This document shows positions 1-6,951 of a DNA stretch of 21,141 bases, one piece after another; the first letter of the stretch is position 1; every line of letters begins with the position of its first letter. The stretch is from Alphaproteobacteria bacterium UBA3760 (GTDB lineage: Bacteria; Pseudomonadota; Alphaproteobacteria; Rs-D84): positions 1 through 21,141 of the forward strand of contig DFGC01000009.1 in assembly GCA_002371155.1 (NCBI GenBank), written 5' to 3'. The position numbers and the translations under genes were made by a program. Below the pieces are notes generated by a model. That model ran no database searches. It saw only the letters and a program-made list of their open reading frames with translations, and was not told the origin of the DNA.

Positions 1-1
1 T

Positions 2-74
2 GGGGAAAATCATGAAAAAATTGCGCCTTTTCGATTCGTTAAAATTTGTGTTGGCGACCGTCGCATGCATGTTC
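2..74 (+). repeat. Left arm of long-range inverted repeat (leader and signal peptide)
   Basis: The ribosome site, start codon and signal-peptide coding sequence here match, with about five differences, the reverse complement of 20980-21052. A second shared stretch (about 1193-1265 against 20218-20290) encodes VETRLDAAVAAVDTVV and includes a long exact run. The two genes are therefore inverted paralogues enclosing nearly the whole window. Confidence 0.85.
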
Positions 75-1979
75 ATATTAAATGTTGCGCATGCCGACAC
101 GACCGCAATTCAATCGGTTATTGCGTATGGCAAAACGGAACAATCCGCGACCCCGACCCCAACGAACCCCGTGCCAATCATGACGAATAACGGAGAGTTA
201 AAGGTAAGTCCGAACATTTGCACCTGGAATCAAAGTTTAACTGCAACTGGAAATGGAACGAAGGCTAATTTGTATGCTGGGTTATTCACGCCTTCTGGAT
301 ATCCATTCAAACAAAATACGCAATATACTATATCATTTGATGTTGTTGCGGATAATGTAACATATTCAGAATCAGGAAATTTGTTGTATCTTGTTATTGA
401 ATACACGGATGGGACTATTAACTATCCTGGTGTTACGAGTGCAAATTATCAAAACGGACGAGTTGTTATAAAAACGGCGGTTGGTAAAACTGTTTCTGAA
501 ATAAGAATTTGGAACAGAACTCAACGTTTGACGGGTGGCACGATAACGGTCAGTAATATGCGTATTGAAGAGGGTTCAACTGCGACAACGGGTGTCGTTA
601 CCAACGGACTGACCGAAACGATTCGCGATTCGGCGGGACATACTGCGACCGCGCAGATGTTGTTGTCGGTTGGTGACTACAAAGATGAGCAAAATATCAC
701 AACCGGCGCAATTACCCGCCGCGTCGGGGTAAAGGTGTTGGACGGAACGGAGAAATGGATGAAAAATGTTTCGTTGGCAGACACAAGAAATGCATTTTCT
801 ACTAGTAGTTTAGATTTTGTGCCTCAATCCAAGGTTTCATATTGCACCCATTTTCCAAATGTTACCAGTACAAATTTAGATGGAGTTTTTCTTGGTCAGG
901 GAATGAATTTTATATTGGGAAGTTCTAGTAATATAACAACCGCTGAACAATTCAAAGCATGGCTGGCGGAACAGTATGCGAACGGCACGCCGGTGATTGT
1001 TGTCTATCCGTTGGCGACGGAGACGACGGGAAATGTCGCGACACAGACCATGACAACCGCGCCGGTGCGTCAGACGGCGGGCAGTATTCTGGGCATGCCG
1101 ATAGAGGTTGTTCTGGGTGACGGAACGCGCGAGTGGGTGCGCGACATGATAACCATTGCGACAACTAAATACAACGAAGAAAGTTTTGCGCCGGTGGAAA
1201 CGCGTTTAGATGCGGCGGTTGCGGCGGTGGATACGGTCGTGACCCAGACGATGTCCCAGGCGCAGGCGATTGACACTATCGCCACAAGCAAGCAAACCCG
1301 CCCGGACGAGGGGTGCACGGCTAAATATTGCCTGTTGGTCGAGGACGAGGATGGCACGCCGCATTGGTACCCCATCGCCGGCGCGAACGGCGTCGCGCAC
1401 AATTTACCCGCGGGATACACGGAATTGCAATACATTGAAAGTACGGGGAAGCAGTATATCAACACGGGGGTTGTTTTTGATTCCGGCAGTTTAAAATTTG
1501 AAGCTGATGTTTATACAACCAGCAATATTTCGACAGAAGAAGATTTTATAGGTAATTTTACAGGGGCAAGTCTTTCTACTGGGTTCGTTGGTGGATTTAC
1601 AACAAATATAACATTTTTATATTCTGCACCATCAAATGTAAATGTTCCAAGAGTAAAACAAAATTCTTGGCAAAAATACATTGGCGAATTCACAAATAGC
1701 AATCAAATGATATTAACATATGATGGCACAACTGTGTCAGCCTCACGAACTGGACAATACAATTCATCTCCAATAGTATTGTTTAGAGGATCTGAAAGTT
1801 ATAAACCCGCTACACACATAAGATTGGGTATTGTATCGATATATCTTAATAACACAATGGTTCGCGATTTTATCCCGGCAAAAAACGCGTCCGGTGTGGT
1901 TGGAATGTATGATATGGTCAGCGGGCAATTCTTTACCAATGCCGGGACTGGAACATTTACCGCCGGGCCGGATATGTAG
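12..1979 (+). CDS. Secreted multidomain protein with phage-tail-like and LamG-like modules
   Basis: 655-residue exported protein. Residues 1-29 form a Sec signal peptide ending AHA/D. Next comes a GKTEQSATPTPTNP motif and a beta-rich stretch (about 60-190) resembling a jelly-roll carbohydrate-binding domain. Residues about 200-360 contain the signatures VGDYKDE, GVKVLDGTEKW, YCTHFP, WLAEQYANGTPV and VVYPLATETT, which I know from tail proteins of gut Firmicutes phages. A short alpha-helical block follows (VETRLDAAVAAVDTVV, about 395-455). The C-terminal part starts LPAGYTELQYIEST and ends with VGMYDMVSGQFFTNAGTG, typical of concanavalin/LamG-like modules. A GGGGA ribosome site lies just before the ATG. 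The first 63 coding bases nearly match those of the inverted gene at the other end of the window. It is likely a surface or secreted ligand-binding protein; the ligand is unknown. Confidence 0.75.
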   Translation: MKKLRLFDSLKFVLATVACMFILNVAHADTTAIQSVIAYGKTEQSATPTPTNPVPIMTNNGELKVSPNICTWNQSLTATGNGTKANLYAGLFTPSGYPFKQNTQYTISFDVVADNVTYSESGNLLYLVIEYTDGTINYPGVTSANYQNGRVVIKTAVGKTVSEIRIWNRTQRLTGGTITVSNMRIEEGSTATTGVVTNGLTETIRDSAGHTATAQMLLSVGDYKDEQNITTGAITRRVGVKVLDGTEKWMKNVSLADTRNAFSTSSLDFVPQSKVSYCTHFPNVTSTNLDGVFLGQGMNFILGSSSNITTAEQFKAWLAEQYANGTPVIVVYPLATETTGNVATQTMTTAPVRQTAGSILGMPIEVVLGDGTREWVRDMITIATTKYNEESFAPVETRLDAAVAAVDTVVTQTMSQAQAIDTIATSKQTRPDEGCTAKYCLLVEDEDGTPHWYPIAGANGVAHNLPAGYTELQYIESTGKQYINTGVVFDSGSLKFEADVYTTSNISTEEDFIGNFTGASLSTGFVGGFTTNITFLYSAPSNVNVPRVKQNSWQKYIGEFTNSNQMILTYDGTTVSASRTGQYNSSPIVLFRGSESYKPATHIRLGIVSIYLNNTMVRDFIPAKNASGVVGMYDMVSGQFFTNAGTGTFTAGPDM

Positions 1980-2007
1980 AGTTATAAAAACATTTTATAT
2001 TAAAAAT

Positions 2008-2033
2008 AAAATCCCGCGTTTGCGGGATTTTTT
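2008..2033. terminator. Intrinsic terminator, probably bidirectional
   Basis: A 7-bp GC-rich stem ATCCCGC/GCGGGAT with a GTTT loop is followed by a T run on the plus strand and preceded by an A-rich run. It serves the secreted-protein gene and possibly also the convergent DUF378 gene. Confidence 0.85.
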
Positions 2034-2051
2034 ATCGACACGTGTTTTGCT

Positions 2052-2261
2052 TTAACGGTTGTTGACAGGCTTGTCTATGAACAGCCACACCAACCACAGC
2101 AATGCCGCAACACCGATAATTGAATATACGATATTTGCTGCAAATGTCGCCGGACCAAATATCCATGCGACCAAATCAAAACCAAATAACCCGACCAGGC
2201 CCCAATTCAAGGCACCAATAAAAGTTAGTGGTTCTAAGACGTAAGTTGTGAGTCCTCTCAT
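2052..2261 (-). CDS. DUF378 family small membrane protein
   Basis: This 69-residue protein matches the DUF378 pattern: FIGALNWGLVGLFGFDLVAWIFG (shown in part as GALNWGLVGLFGFDLV) followed by a second hydrophobic segment IVYSIIGVAALLWLVWLF. Two transmembrane helices are expected in the inner membrane. No biochemical role is known for the family. GGGAG lies upstream of the ATG, and a good sigma70 promoter lies at 2316-2344. It appears to be a single-gene transcript ending at the shared terminator near 2020. Confidence 0.85.
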   Translation of the reverse strand: MRGLTTYVLEPLTFIGALNWGLVGLFGFDLVAWIFGPATFAANIVYSIIGVAALLWLVWLFIDKPVNNR

Positions 2262-2287
2262 CTATTTTTTCTCCCTTGATTAGAAAC

Positions 2288-2309
2288 ATCAAAAAGTTTC
2301 CTTTTTGAT
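2288..2309 (-). promoter_or_regulatory. Leader hairpin upstream of the DUF378 gene
   Basis: A perfect 9-bp inverted repeat ATCAAAAAG-GAAA-CTTTTTGAT lies in the predicted 5' UTR, between the promoter and the ribosome site. It is AT-rich and has no U-tract on the transcribed side, so it looks like a leader stem or operator rather than a terminator. Function unknown. Confidence 0.4.
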
Positions 2310-2315
2310 ATTACT

Positions 2316-2344
2316 ATTATATGATATTGGCATGATTTTTTCAA
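2316..2344 (-). promoter_or_regulatory. Sigma70 promoter for the DUF378 gene
   Basis: On the minus strand: TTGAAA, 17-bp spacer, TATAAT. The predicted start near 2309 falls at the edge of the leader hairpin. Confidence 0.7.
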
Positions 2345-2416
2345 TCAACAATACGCATTTAGGAATAAGTGCAAACATATGATTTTATTCATATATCCCC
2401 GCACATATTGCCGCGT

Positions 2417-3085
2417 TTATTTAATCAGGTTTTCAATCACATATCCCGCAATTCGCAACCCAAACGCGCCTGTGATTGTTATTATCGACCCCAATGTTCC
2501 CGTCGAATTTTTTATCGGTGTTTGCGTTGAATACACAACCGGAAAGTCAGGTAAATTTTCATCGCGCACCAATTTGCGAATCTTGGCCGCCAATGGACAC
2601 ACCGTCGTTTTAGAAATCGTTGATAATTTTATTTGCGACGCGTCGGTCTTTTGCGCCGCGCCCATACTGGCAATAAACGGGATATTGTGCGATGTGCACC
2701 AACGGTATAACGCAATTTTTGATGGCACAGAATCAATCGCATCAATCACAAAATCGGGTCGCGTATCAATGTCAGATTTTTCATCCCAAAACATATTTAC
2801 ACCAATCGTTTCGATGTCCGGGGATATATCATGGATTCGCGCACATGCCACATCAACCTTAGGTCGGCCGATTGTCGTATGCAGTGCGAAAATTTGACGA
2901 TTTATATTCGATTCTTCGATTTTATCAAAATCAATCAGAATCAGTCGCCCCACCCCACAACGCGCCAACGATTCAATCGCAAACGAACCAACCGCACCAC
3001 ATCCAACAACCATAACGGTTTTGCCACGCAATTTATTTATATTTTCATCGCCCAGCAACAGGCGAATTCTATGCAATCTGGCCAT
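2417..3085 (-). CDS. tcdA: tRNA threonylcarbamoyladenosine dehydratase (ThiF/E1-like)
   Basis: 222-residue ThiF/MoeB/E1-like enzyme. The nucleotide-binding motif VVGCGAVGS (residues 26-34) is followed by LILIDFD (48-54) and ESNINRQ (58-64), the ATP-binding DxD and N/R residues of the family. Later motifs are DAIDS, CPLAAKIRK and VVYSTQTP. The short length and lack of a rhodanese domain fit TcdA (CsdL/YgdL), which cyclises t6A to ct6A at tRNA position 37 in the cytoplasm, using ATP. GGGGG precedes the ATG at a proper distance. The start overlaps the end of tatD by 17 bases, so the two genes are translationally coupled. Confidence 0.85.
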   Translation of the reverse strand: MARLHRIRLLLGDENINKLRGKTVMVVGCGAVGSFAIESLARCGVGRLILIDFDKIEESNINRQIFALHTTIGRPKVDVACARIHDISPDIETIGVNMFWDEKSDIDTRPDFVIDAIDSVPSKIALYRWCTSHNIPFIASMGAAQKTDASQIKLSTISKTTVCPLAAKIRKLVRDENLPDFPVVYSTQTPIKNSTGTLGSIITITGAFGLRIAGYVIENLIK

Positions 3086-3785
3086 TGAAAAATACCCCCA
3101 ATGAATTGTTAAATATGTCGTTTGCGGTTATGTCTGCGCGCATTTTTAATACACCGCGTGCAGATTTAGAAACATCGGATAAAACACAACTGTCGCTTTC
3201 GATTAAGATTTTATCGCGCGGTGTATTTATTGCGCCGATTCGCATTTTTTGGAAATTTTTCATGGCAACATTTGGCGAATATGAAAAATATATATTTGTA
3301 TCAAAATCAATGGCATTTTGCGTGCCGTCAAATGCGTGCGCAATAACCGTTGGTAATTCGCGTCGATATGTTTTGAATACACGCAAAACAATGTCCCACG
3401 CGTGAACACAGTGCAAACAGATTGTGCGTCGATGTTTTATTGCAATTTCAATTTGGCGCGTAAAAATTCGTTCTTGGGTTAAAATATCATCGCGGGTTTT
3501 GTCGATTCCAACCTCGCCCAACATCAAATTGGGATTGGACGACAAAATAAAATCCATATCATTCGCCCAATTTCCATGCGCGGTATTTATCGCCCATGGA
3601 TGAATTCCAATCGCACCACGAACATTTTTATTTTTTGATGCAATATCGCAAATCTGGTTCCATTCAGACGCGTCCACCGCATTTATAACACAACCCATAA
3701 CACCCGACATTTTTGCGCGTGCCAACACATCTGAAAAATCAGAATTTTTTGGTAAATGGCAATGTGAATCTATGTATTTTATCAT
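3069..3785 (-). CDS. tatD: TatD family metal-dependent hydrolase
   Basis: 238 residues with the TatD metal-ligand series: DSHCHL (D6, H8, H10), GIHPW, GEVGID, LHCVHAW, AHAF and ESD. This amidohydrolase-fold family has 3'-5' DNase/RNase or D-aminoacyl-type hydrolase activity in the cytoplasm. The length is slightly short for the family (about 255-260) but all metal motifs are present. No clear Shine-Dalgarno precedes the ATG. It is upstream of and overlaps tcdA. I read it as a resident chromosomal gene that bounds the phage-like cluster. Confidence 0.85.
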   Translation of the reverse strand: MIKYIDSHCHLPKNSDFSDVLARAKMSGVMGCVINAVDASEWNQICDIASKNKNVRGAIGIHPWAINTAHGNWANDMDFILSSNPNLMLGEVGIDKTRDDILTQERIFTRQIEIAIKHRRTICLHCVHAWDIVLRVFKTYRRELPTVIAHAFDGTQNAIDFDTNIYFSYSPNVAMKNFQKMRIGAINTPRDKILIESDSCVLSDVSKSARGVLKMRADITANDIFNNSLGVFFNGQIA

Positions 3786-3820
3786 GTGGTATATGGTAAT
3801 ATATTTATTAAACCTTGCAA

Positions 3821-3844
3821 TAAAAAATCCGCCAAATGGCGGAT
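3821..3844 (-). terminator. Intrinsic terminator after the 140-residue gene
   Basis: On the minus strand: stem ATCCGCC-loop ATTT-GGCGGAT followed by six T, six bases downstream of the stop codon at 3850. Confidence 0.85.
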
Positions 3845-3849
3845 ATAAT

Positions 3850-4272
3850 TTAACGAACCATTTTATGCAATTCGCGACCTAAATTATTCGGAATTTTTGG
3901 CACATCAACCGATGTTGTTAAATGACAACGCGACATCAACGGCAAAAATTTCGATAATATTTCATCATTTTCAGCCAACGGTTTTCTTAAATCTGATAAT
4001 TCGCGAATGGTATCACGAACGGTATCCTGGGCCGCCCGACCATGATATACAACATTTATATTTCTGTATTTTGCCGAATATAATTGCAACAATGCCCAAT
4101 AAAAAGATTGTATACGGACATCACGGGTATCTTTGGATTGCATGCGCAACATTGTGCGCGGATTCCAACCATAATCAACCCAAAAATTATACAAAAAATA
4201 CTTGCGCGTGTTGGCATCCATATTCGCCAAAACCGGTTTTATGTAATGATTATATTTTTTATCCAAAAACAT
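3850..4272 (-). CDS. Hypothetical protein, single-gene transcription unit
   Basis: 140 residues with no family I recognise. It is rich in aromatic and basic residues (KYFLYNFWVDYGWNP; SFYWALLQLYSAKY), probably helical and soluble, with no signal peptide. AAAAGGATAAATA precedes the ATG, the same leader style as most phage genes here. It has a near-perfect promoter (4293-4320) and its own terminator (3821-3844), so it is expressed apart from the phage operon, which ends at the terminator at 4331-4358. It could be an accessory (moron-type) gene at the cluster edge or a resident gene. Confidence 0.6.
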   Translation of the reverse strand: MFLDKKYNHYIKPVLANMDANTRKYFLYNFWVDYGWNPRTMLRMQSKDTRDVRIQSFYWALLQLYSAKYRNINVVYHGRAAQDTVRDTIRELSDLRKPLAENDEILSKFLPLMSRCHLTTSVDVPKIPNNLGRELHKMVR

Positions 4273-4292
4273 TATTTATCCTTTTTGTTTTT

Positions 4293-4320
4293 ATTATAGT
4301 CAAAAAACAAAAATTGTCAA
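4293..4320 (-). promoter_or_regulatory. Consensus sigma70 promoter
   Basis: On the minus strand: TTGACA, 16-bp spacer, TATAAT, both hexamers at consensus. It drives the 140-residue gene; the predicted start is near 4286, giving a leader of about 14 bases. Confidence 0.8.
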
Positions 4321-4330
4321 TGTTTTGATA

Positions 4331-4358
4331 TAAAAAAAAACCGGGGAATTTTCCCCGG
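4331..4358 (-). terminator. Intrinsic terminator at the end of the phage operon
   Basis: Symmetric stem CCGGGGAA/TTCCCCGG followed on the minus strand by nine T. It closes the operon whose last gene ends at 4380. Confidence 0.9.
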
Positions 4359-4379
4359 TAAATAATTCATTGTTTGTTA

Positions 4380-4637
4380 TTATTTTATAACTGCGGATTT
4401 TATTAGCGTCACATCTTCTTTGATACCGTCGATTTTTAATTGTAATTGTCCGATGCCTGATTCCAAAATCGTTGTGCGATTTTCCAATGCGGTTATTCGC
4501 GTATCGGCGCGTTCTAGTTCCGTCAATGATGAATCTTGGCGCGCAACCCAATATACCACACCCACGGCAAATACCAATAAAAACCAACCGTTGTGTAATG
4601 TTTCCAATATGTTATTAAAATTTTGTTTCGGTCGCAT
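4380..4637 (-). CDS. Small membrane-anchored coiled-coil protein (phage-type)
   Basis: 85 residues from the ATG preceded by GGGGGTC; this start overlaps the Bbp19-like gene by 23 bases. One transmembrane helix (WFLLVFAVGVVYWVA) is followed by a heptad-rich coiled coil (LTELERADTRITALENRT to the end), an N-in/C-out layout seen in small phage membrane proteins next to terminase/portal genes and in some spanin-like proteins. The exact role is not recognised. It is the last gene before the operon terminator. Confidence 0.65.
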   Translation of the reverse strand: MRPKQNFNNILETLHNGWFLLVFAVGVVYWVARQDSSLTELERADTRITALENRTTILESGIGQLQLKIDGIKEDVTLIKSAVIK

Positions 4638-4839
4638 TTTGACCCCCATTGGTTGCGCGCGCAATCATGGATTCAATGTGCCGAACAAATGCGCGTTGGG
4701 ATTCAACCCAGCGCAATTCATTATCGGTCGCATTTGGCCCCAATGTCCGTTCAATTGTTATTTTACGCAGGTGCGATAAAACCGCCCTGCCCGATGGAGT
4801 TTGGAATGTGCGCGCGTATTGTTTTTCTATTTCTTGCAT
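4615..4839 (-). CDS. Bbp19-like phage protein
   Basis: 74 residues matching my memory of the Bbp19-like family of Bordetella phage BPP-1-type podophages: FQTPSGRAVLSHLRK, TLGPNAT, ELRWVESQRAFV. The function is unknown; the gene typically lies beside portal and terminase genes, as here (15 bases after the portal stop). GGGGGCAAATC precedes the ATG. Confidence 0.7.
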   Translation of the reverse strand: MQEIEKQYARTFQTPSGRAVLSHLRKITIERTLGPNATDNELRWVESQRAFVRHIESMIARATNGGQNATETKF

Positions 4840-4854
4840 GATTTGCCCCCATGG

Positions 4855-6078
4855 TTATAAAACGGTGTCTTGGGTTGCAATCGCGATTGGTGCCAGATAT
4901 TTTAATTCTGCATCAGAATGTAATGATATTGGTTCAATCACACCACGACGCGATAAAATCTGTAATCCGCGTTCACACAACGGTCGTATAAATTCATGCA
5001 ACAGCCGCCCATATGTCGCACCCAACACACGCATCATATCGGCATTGCGCGCCAAAACCTCGGTCGCGGTCATATCGCGGTCAGATATCAGCCCCAGGCG
5101 GTCTGCCAACATGGTGTGACGGATTCTGTCGCGTAAATCAGATAAAACCAATTGCGACACATCGAAATCGGCGCCACTGGATAATGGGGTCAGGCCAGAA
5201 CTGCCTACGGCTTTGGGAATTATTGCGCCCGGGGTTAAATTTATATTGTGCAGGTTTATAACACCGTCATCATCGGCCTGCCAAATGCCACTGACGGCGA
5301 TGGTTGCGTTTTTCAATACCAATTCGACAACTTTGTTTGCGGTTTTTATGTCGGGTAATGCACGCAATACCGGGCTGCGCCCGTATAATTCGCCACTGCA
5401 CAAATTCCAACGGAAAATCAAATATGGATTTGTTTCAAATTTCCCCGTTGCAACAATATTATTTTCTATATCACCACCAACGTCCAACCACGCAACAAAA
5501 TCTAAATCAATCAGACTTTGGACCAACCGCAATGGTGTATCGGGGTCTGATTCCATTTTTTTACGAATTTCATCGGTTGGTGTCCATTGTGGATATGTGT
5601 TTAATACATCTGATGCCGTCATTGTCGTTGTATGAAAAACTGCGTTTGGCAAAATCGCAATGTCAGTCATCGGAATTGATGTAAATGAAAACGCACTGTC
5701 GCATCCAATTGGGTTTTCCGCCATAAACAAACATGCCGTCCCATAAATGCATAAATCCATATAACATTGATGCACCGTTGTATAAAAATTAGAATCATTC
5801 AAATTCGCACGCAGTGCAGATGTCGCAATTTCGGGGTCTGGGGATAAATCGGTTTCACGAACCAGGTTTATCCACAATGATTCCGGTGGTGTCAATAATG
5901 TGTAAATCGATGCCGCCAGGTTATCAACCGCGTCTGCGGCGGTGCCATCAAATAATGTTGCCAATTCTGTGTCGGTTGTTGGCACCGTATAGCGGCGCGC
6001 ATCGTCCCAACGTTTTAACCATGGCGCACGAATATCCAGCGCACGTGTGTACATTTTTTGTAATTTTTGTATATTCAT
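4855..6078 (-). CDS. Portal / head-to-tail connector protein, C-terminally short
   Basis: 407 residues. N-terminal features (RAPWLKRWDDARRYTVP, AADAVDNLAASIYTLLTPP) and the MTATEVLARNADMMRVLG and LLHEFIRPLCERGLQIL stretches match T7/BPP-1-type connectors. The portal forms the dodecameric ring at the capsid vertex through which DNA is packaged. Relatives are usually around 500-550 residues; this one stops shortly after the LAPIAIATQ segment, where I expect another roughly 80-120 residues. AAAGGATAAAAA precedes the ATG. It lies between the terminase nuclease half and the Bbp19-like gene. Confidence 0.85.
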   Translation of the reverse strand: MNIQKLQKMYTRALDIRAPWLKRWDDARRYTVPTTDTELATLFDGTAADAVDNLAASIYTLLTPPESLWINLVRETDLSPDPEIATSALRANLNDSNFYTTVHQCYMDLCIYGTACLFMAENPIGCDSAFSFTSIPMTDIAILPNAVFHTTTMTASDVLNTYPQWTPTDEIRKKMESDPDTPLRLVQSLIDLDFVAWLDVGGDIENNIVATGKFETNPYLIFRWNLCSGELYGRSPVLRALPDIKTANKVVELVLKNATIAVSGIWQADDDGVINLHNINLTPGAIIPKAVGSSGLTPLSSGADFDVSQLVLSDLRDRIRHTMLADRLGLISDRDMTATEVLARNADMMRVLGATYGRLLHEFIRPLCERGLQILSRRGVIEPISLHSDAELKYLAPIAIATQDTVL

Positions 6079-6102
6079 TTTTTATCCTTTTGGTTGTTGT
6101 TT

Positions 6103-6951
6103 TTATATTTTGAAATTTGTGTTTGCGCGATATGTATGAATTTGATTGCCAAATGGTCTGGTTGGAATTGGATTTATGTTTATTGCGCCCGCCACCGCAT
6201 CCAATCCATCATCGTGTCCAATGCCACCAATCGGCGACCAACCCAACATTTCTGAAAAGAAAGGTGTTTTTTGTATACGGGTGTGCGCAAACATACGCCC
6301 CGCCCCCAGTAATGGTTCAAATGTGTTCAGAATTCTGGTTTCTTTTTTTGTGTTGTTGAAAATTTTCTGAACCGATATTCCACCACCGCGCGATGCAATT
6401 TTGTCGCCCAAGATTTCTGGCAATGCGTTTCCCAAGCCATTTGTTTCAACCGATATTCGATGCAATTTATATTTTGACATAAAATCCAATACCAAATCGC
6501 ATTGGTATGTCAATGGTTGTGGACATTCGTTTGGCACAACCATATATAACATATCGTGCAGAAATATGTTGTGTGATTTATCGTCACGGAAAATTATAGC
6601 ACAAACACTGGAATCTGTATTTTTATGTCCCAATGCTGGGTCCCAATACATCGCCGCACCCGTTATACGCCATTGGTCAATTTTGCAATTTATATAATCA
6701 AAATCGGCATCATACAGTTGAATCATCCCGGGATCCAATCTGATTTTATCGGGTGGCGTAAATTCCAACATCATTTGCGCCATAAAGTAGTGTTCGCCAA
6801 CCGTTTTCCGCAATTCTGAAATTTTTTCAATCGGAAACAGTTCAGGCCATGCCGATTTTCCGTCGGGCGATATTATCGGTAATGAAAATTTTTTATACCC
6901 GTATAAAAAAGGCGTTGAAAAATTAAATTTTTTATTTACTATAATCGACAT
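6103..6951 (-). CDS. terL: Large terminase, C-terminal nuclease half (split gene)
   Basis: 282 residues beginning in the interdomain linker (TPFLYGYKKFSLPI, then GKSAWPELFP). The RNase H-like nuclease acidic residues are visible: MYWDPALG (D104), VETNGLGNALPEIL (E169) and GHDDGLDAVAG (D247, D248, D251). This domain cuts concatemeric DNA during packaging. The ATPase half is 3.3 kb away at 10276-10884 on the same strand. The ATG is preceded by GGGAG eight bases upstream (6960-6964, inside dnaB), so this half can be translated on its own. The start codon overlaps the divergent dnaB start by two bases. No minus-strand promoter was found upstream. Whether the two halves assemble is unknown. Confidence 0.85.
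   Translation of the reverse strand: MSIIVNKKFNFSTPFLYGYKKFSLPIISPDGKSAWPELFPIEKISELRKTVGEHYFMAQMMLEFTPPDKIRLDPGMIQLYDADFDYINCKIDQWRITGAAMYWDPALGHKNTDSSVCAIIFRDDKSHNIFLHDMLYMVVPNECPQPLTYQCDLVLDFMSKYKLHRISVETNGLGNALPEILGDKIASRGGGISVQKIFNNTKKETRILNTFEPLLGAGRMFAHTRIQKTPFFSEMLGWSPIGGIGHDDGLDAVAGAININPIPTRPFGNQIHTYRANTNFKI
6915..6945 (+). promoter_or_regulatory. Putative dnaB promoter inside the terminase nuclease gene
   Basis: TTGAAA (6915-6920), 19-bp spacer, perfect TATAAT (6940-6945). The -10 ends only four bases before the dnaB ATG and there is no plus-strand Shine-Dalgarno, so initiation here would yield a leaderless or nearly leaderless message. The spacer is longer than ideal. Confidence 0.5.

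Noticed and set aside
2379..2897. 172-residue plus-strand frame
   Set aside because: It is antisense to tcdA, which has complete E1-like motifs; the plus frame shows no recognisable features.
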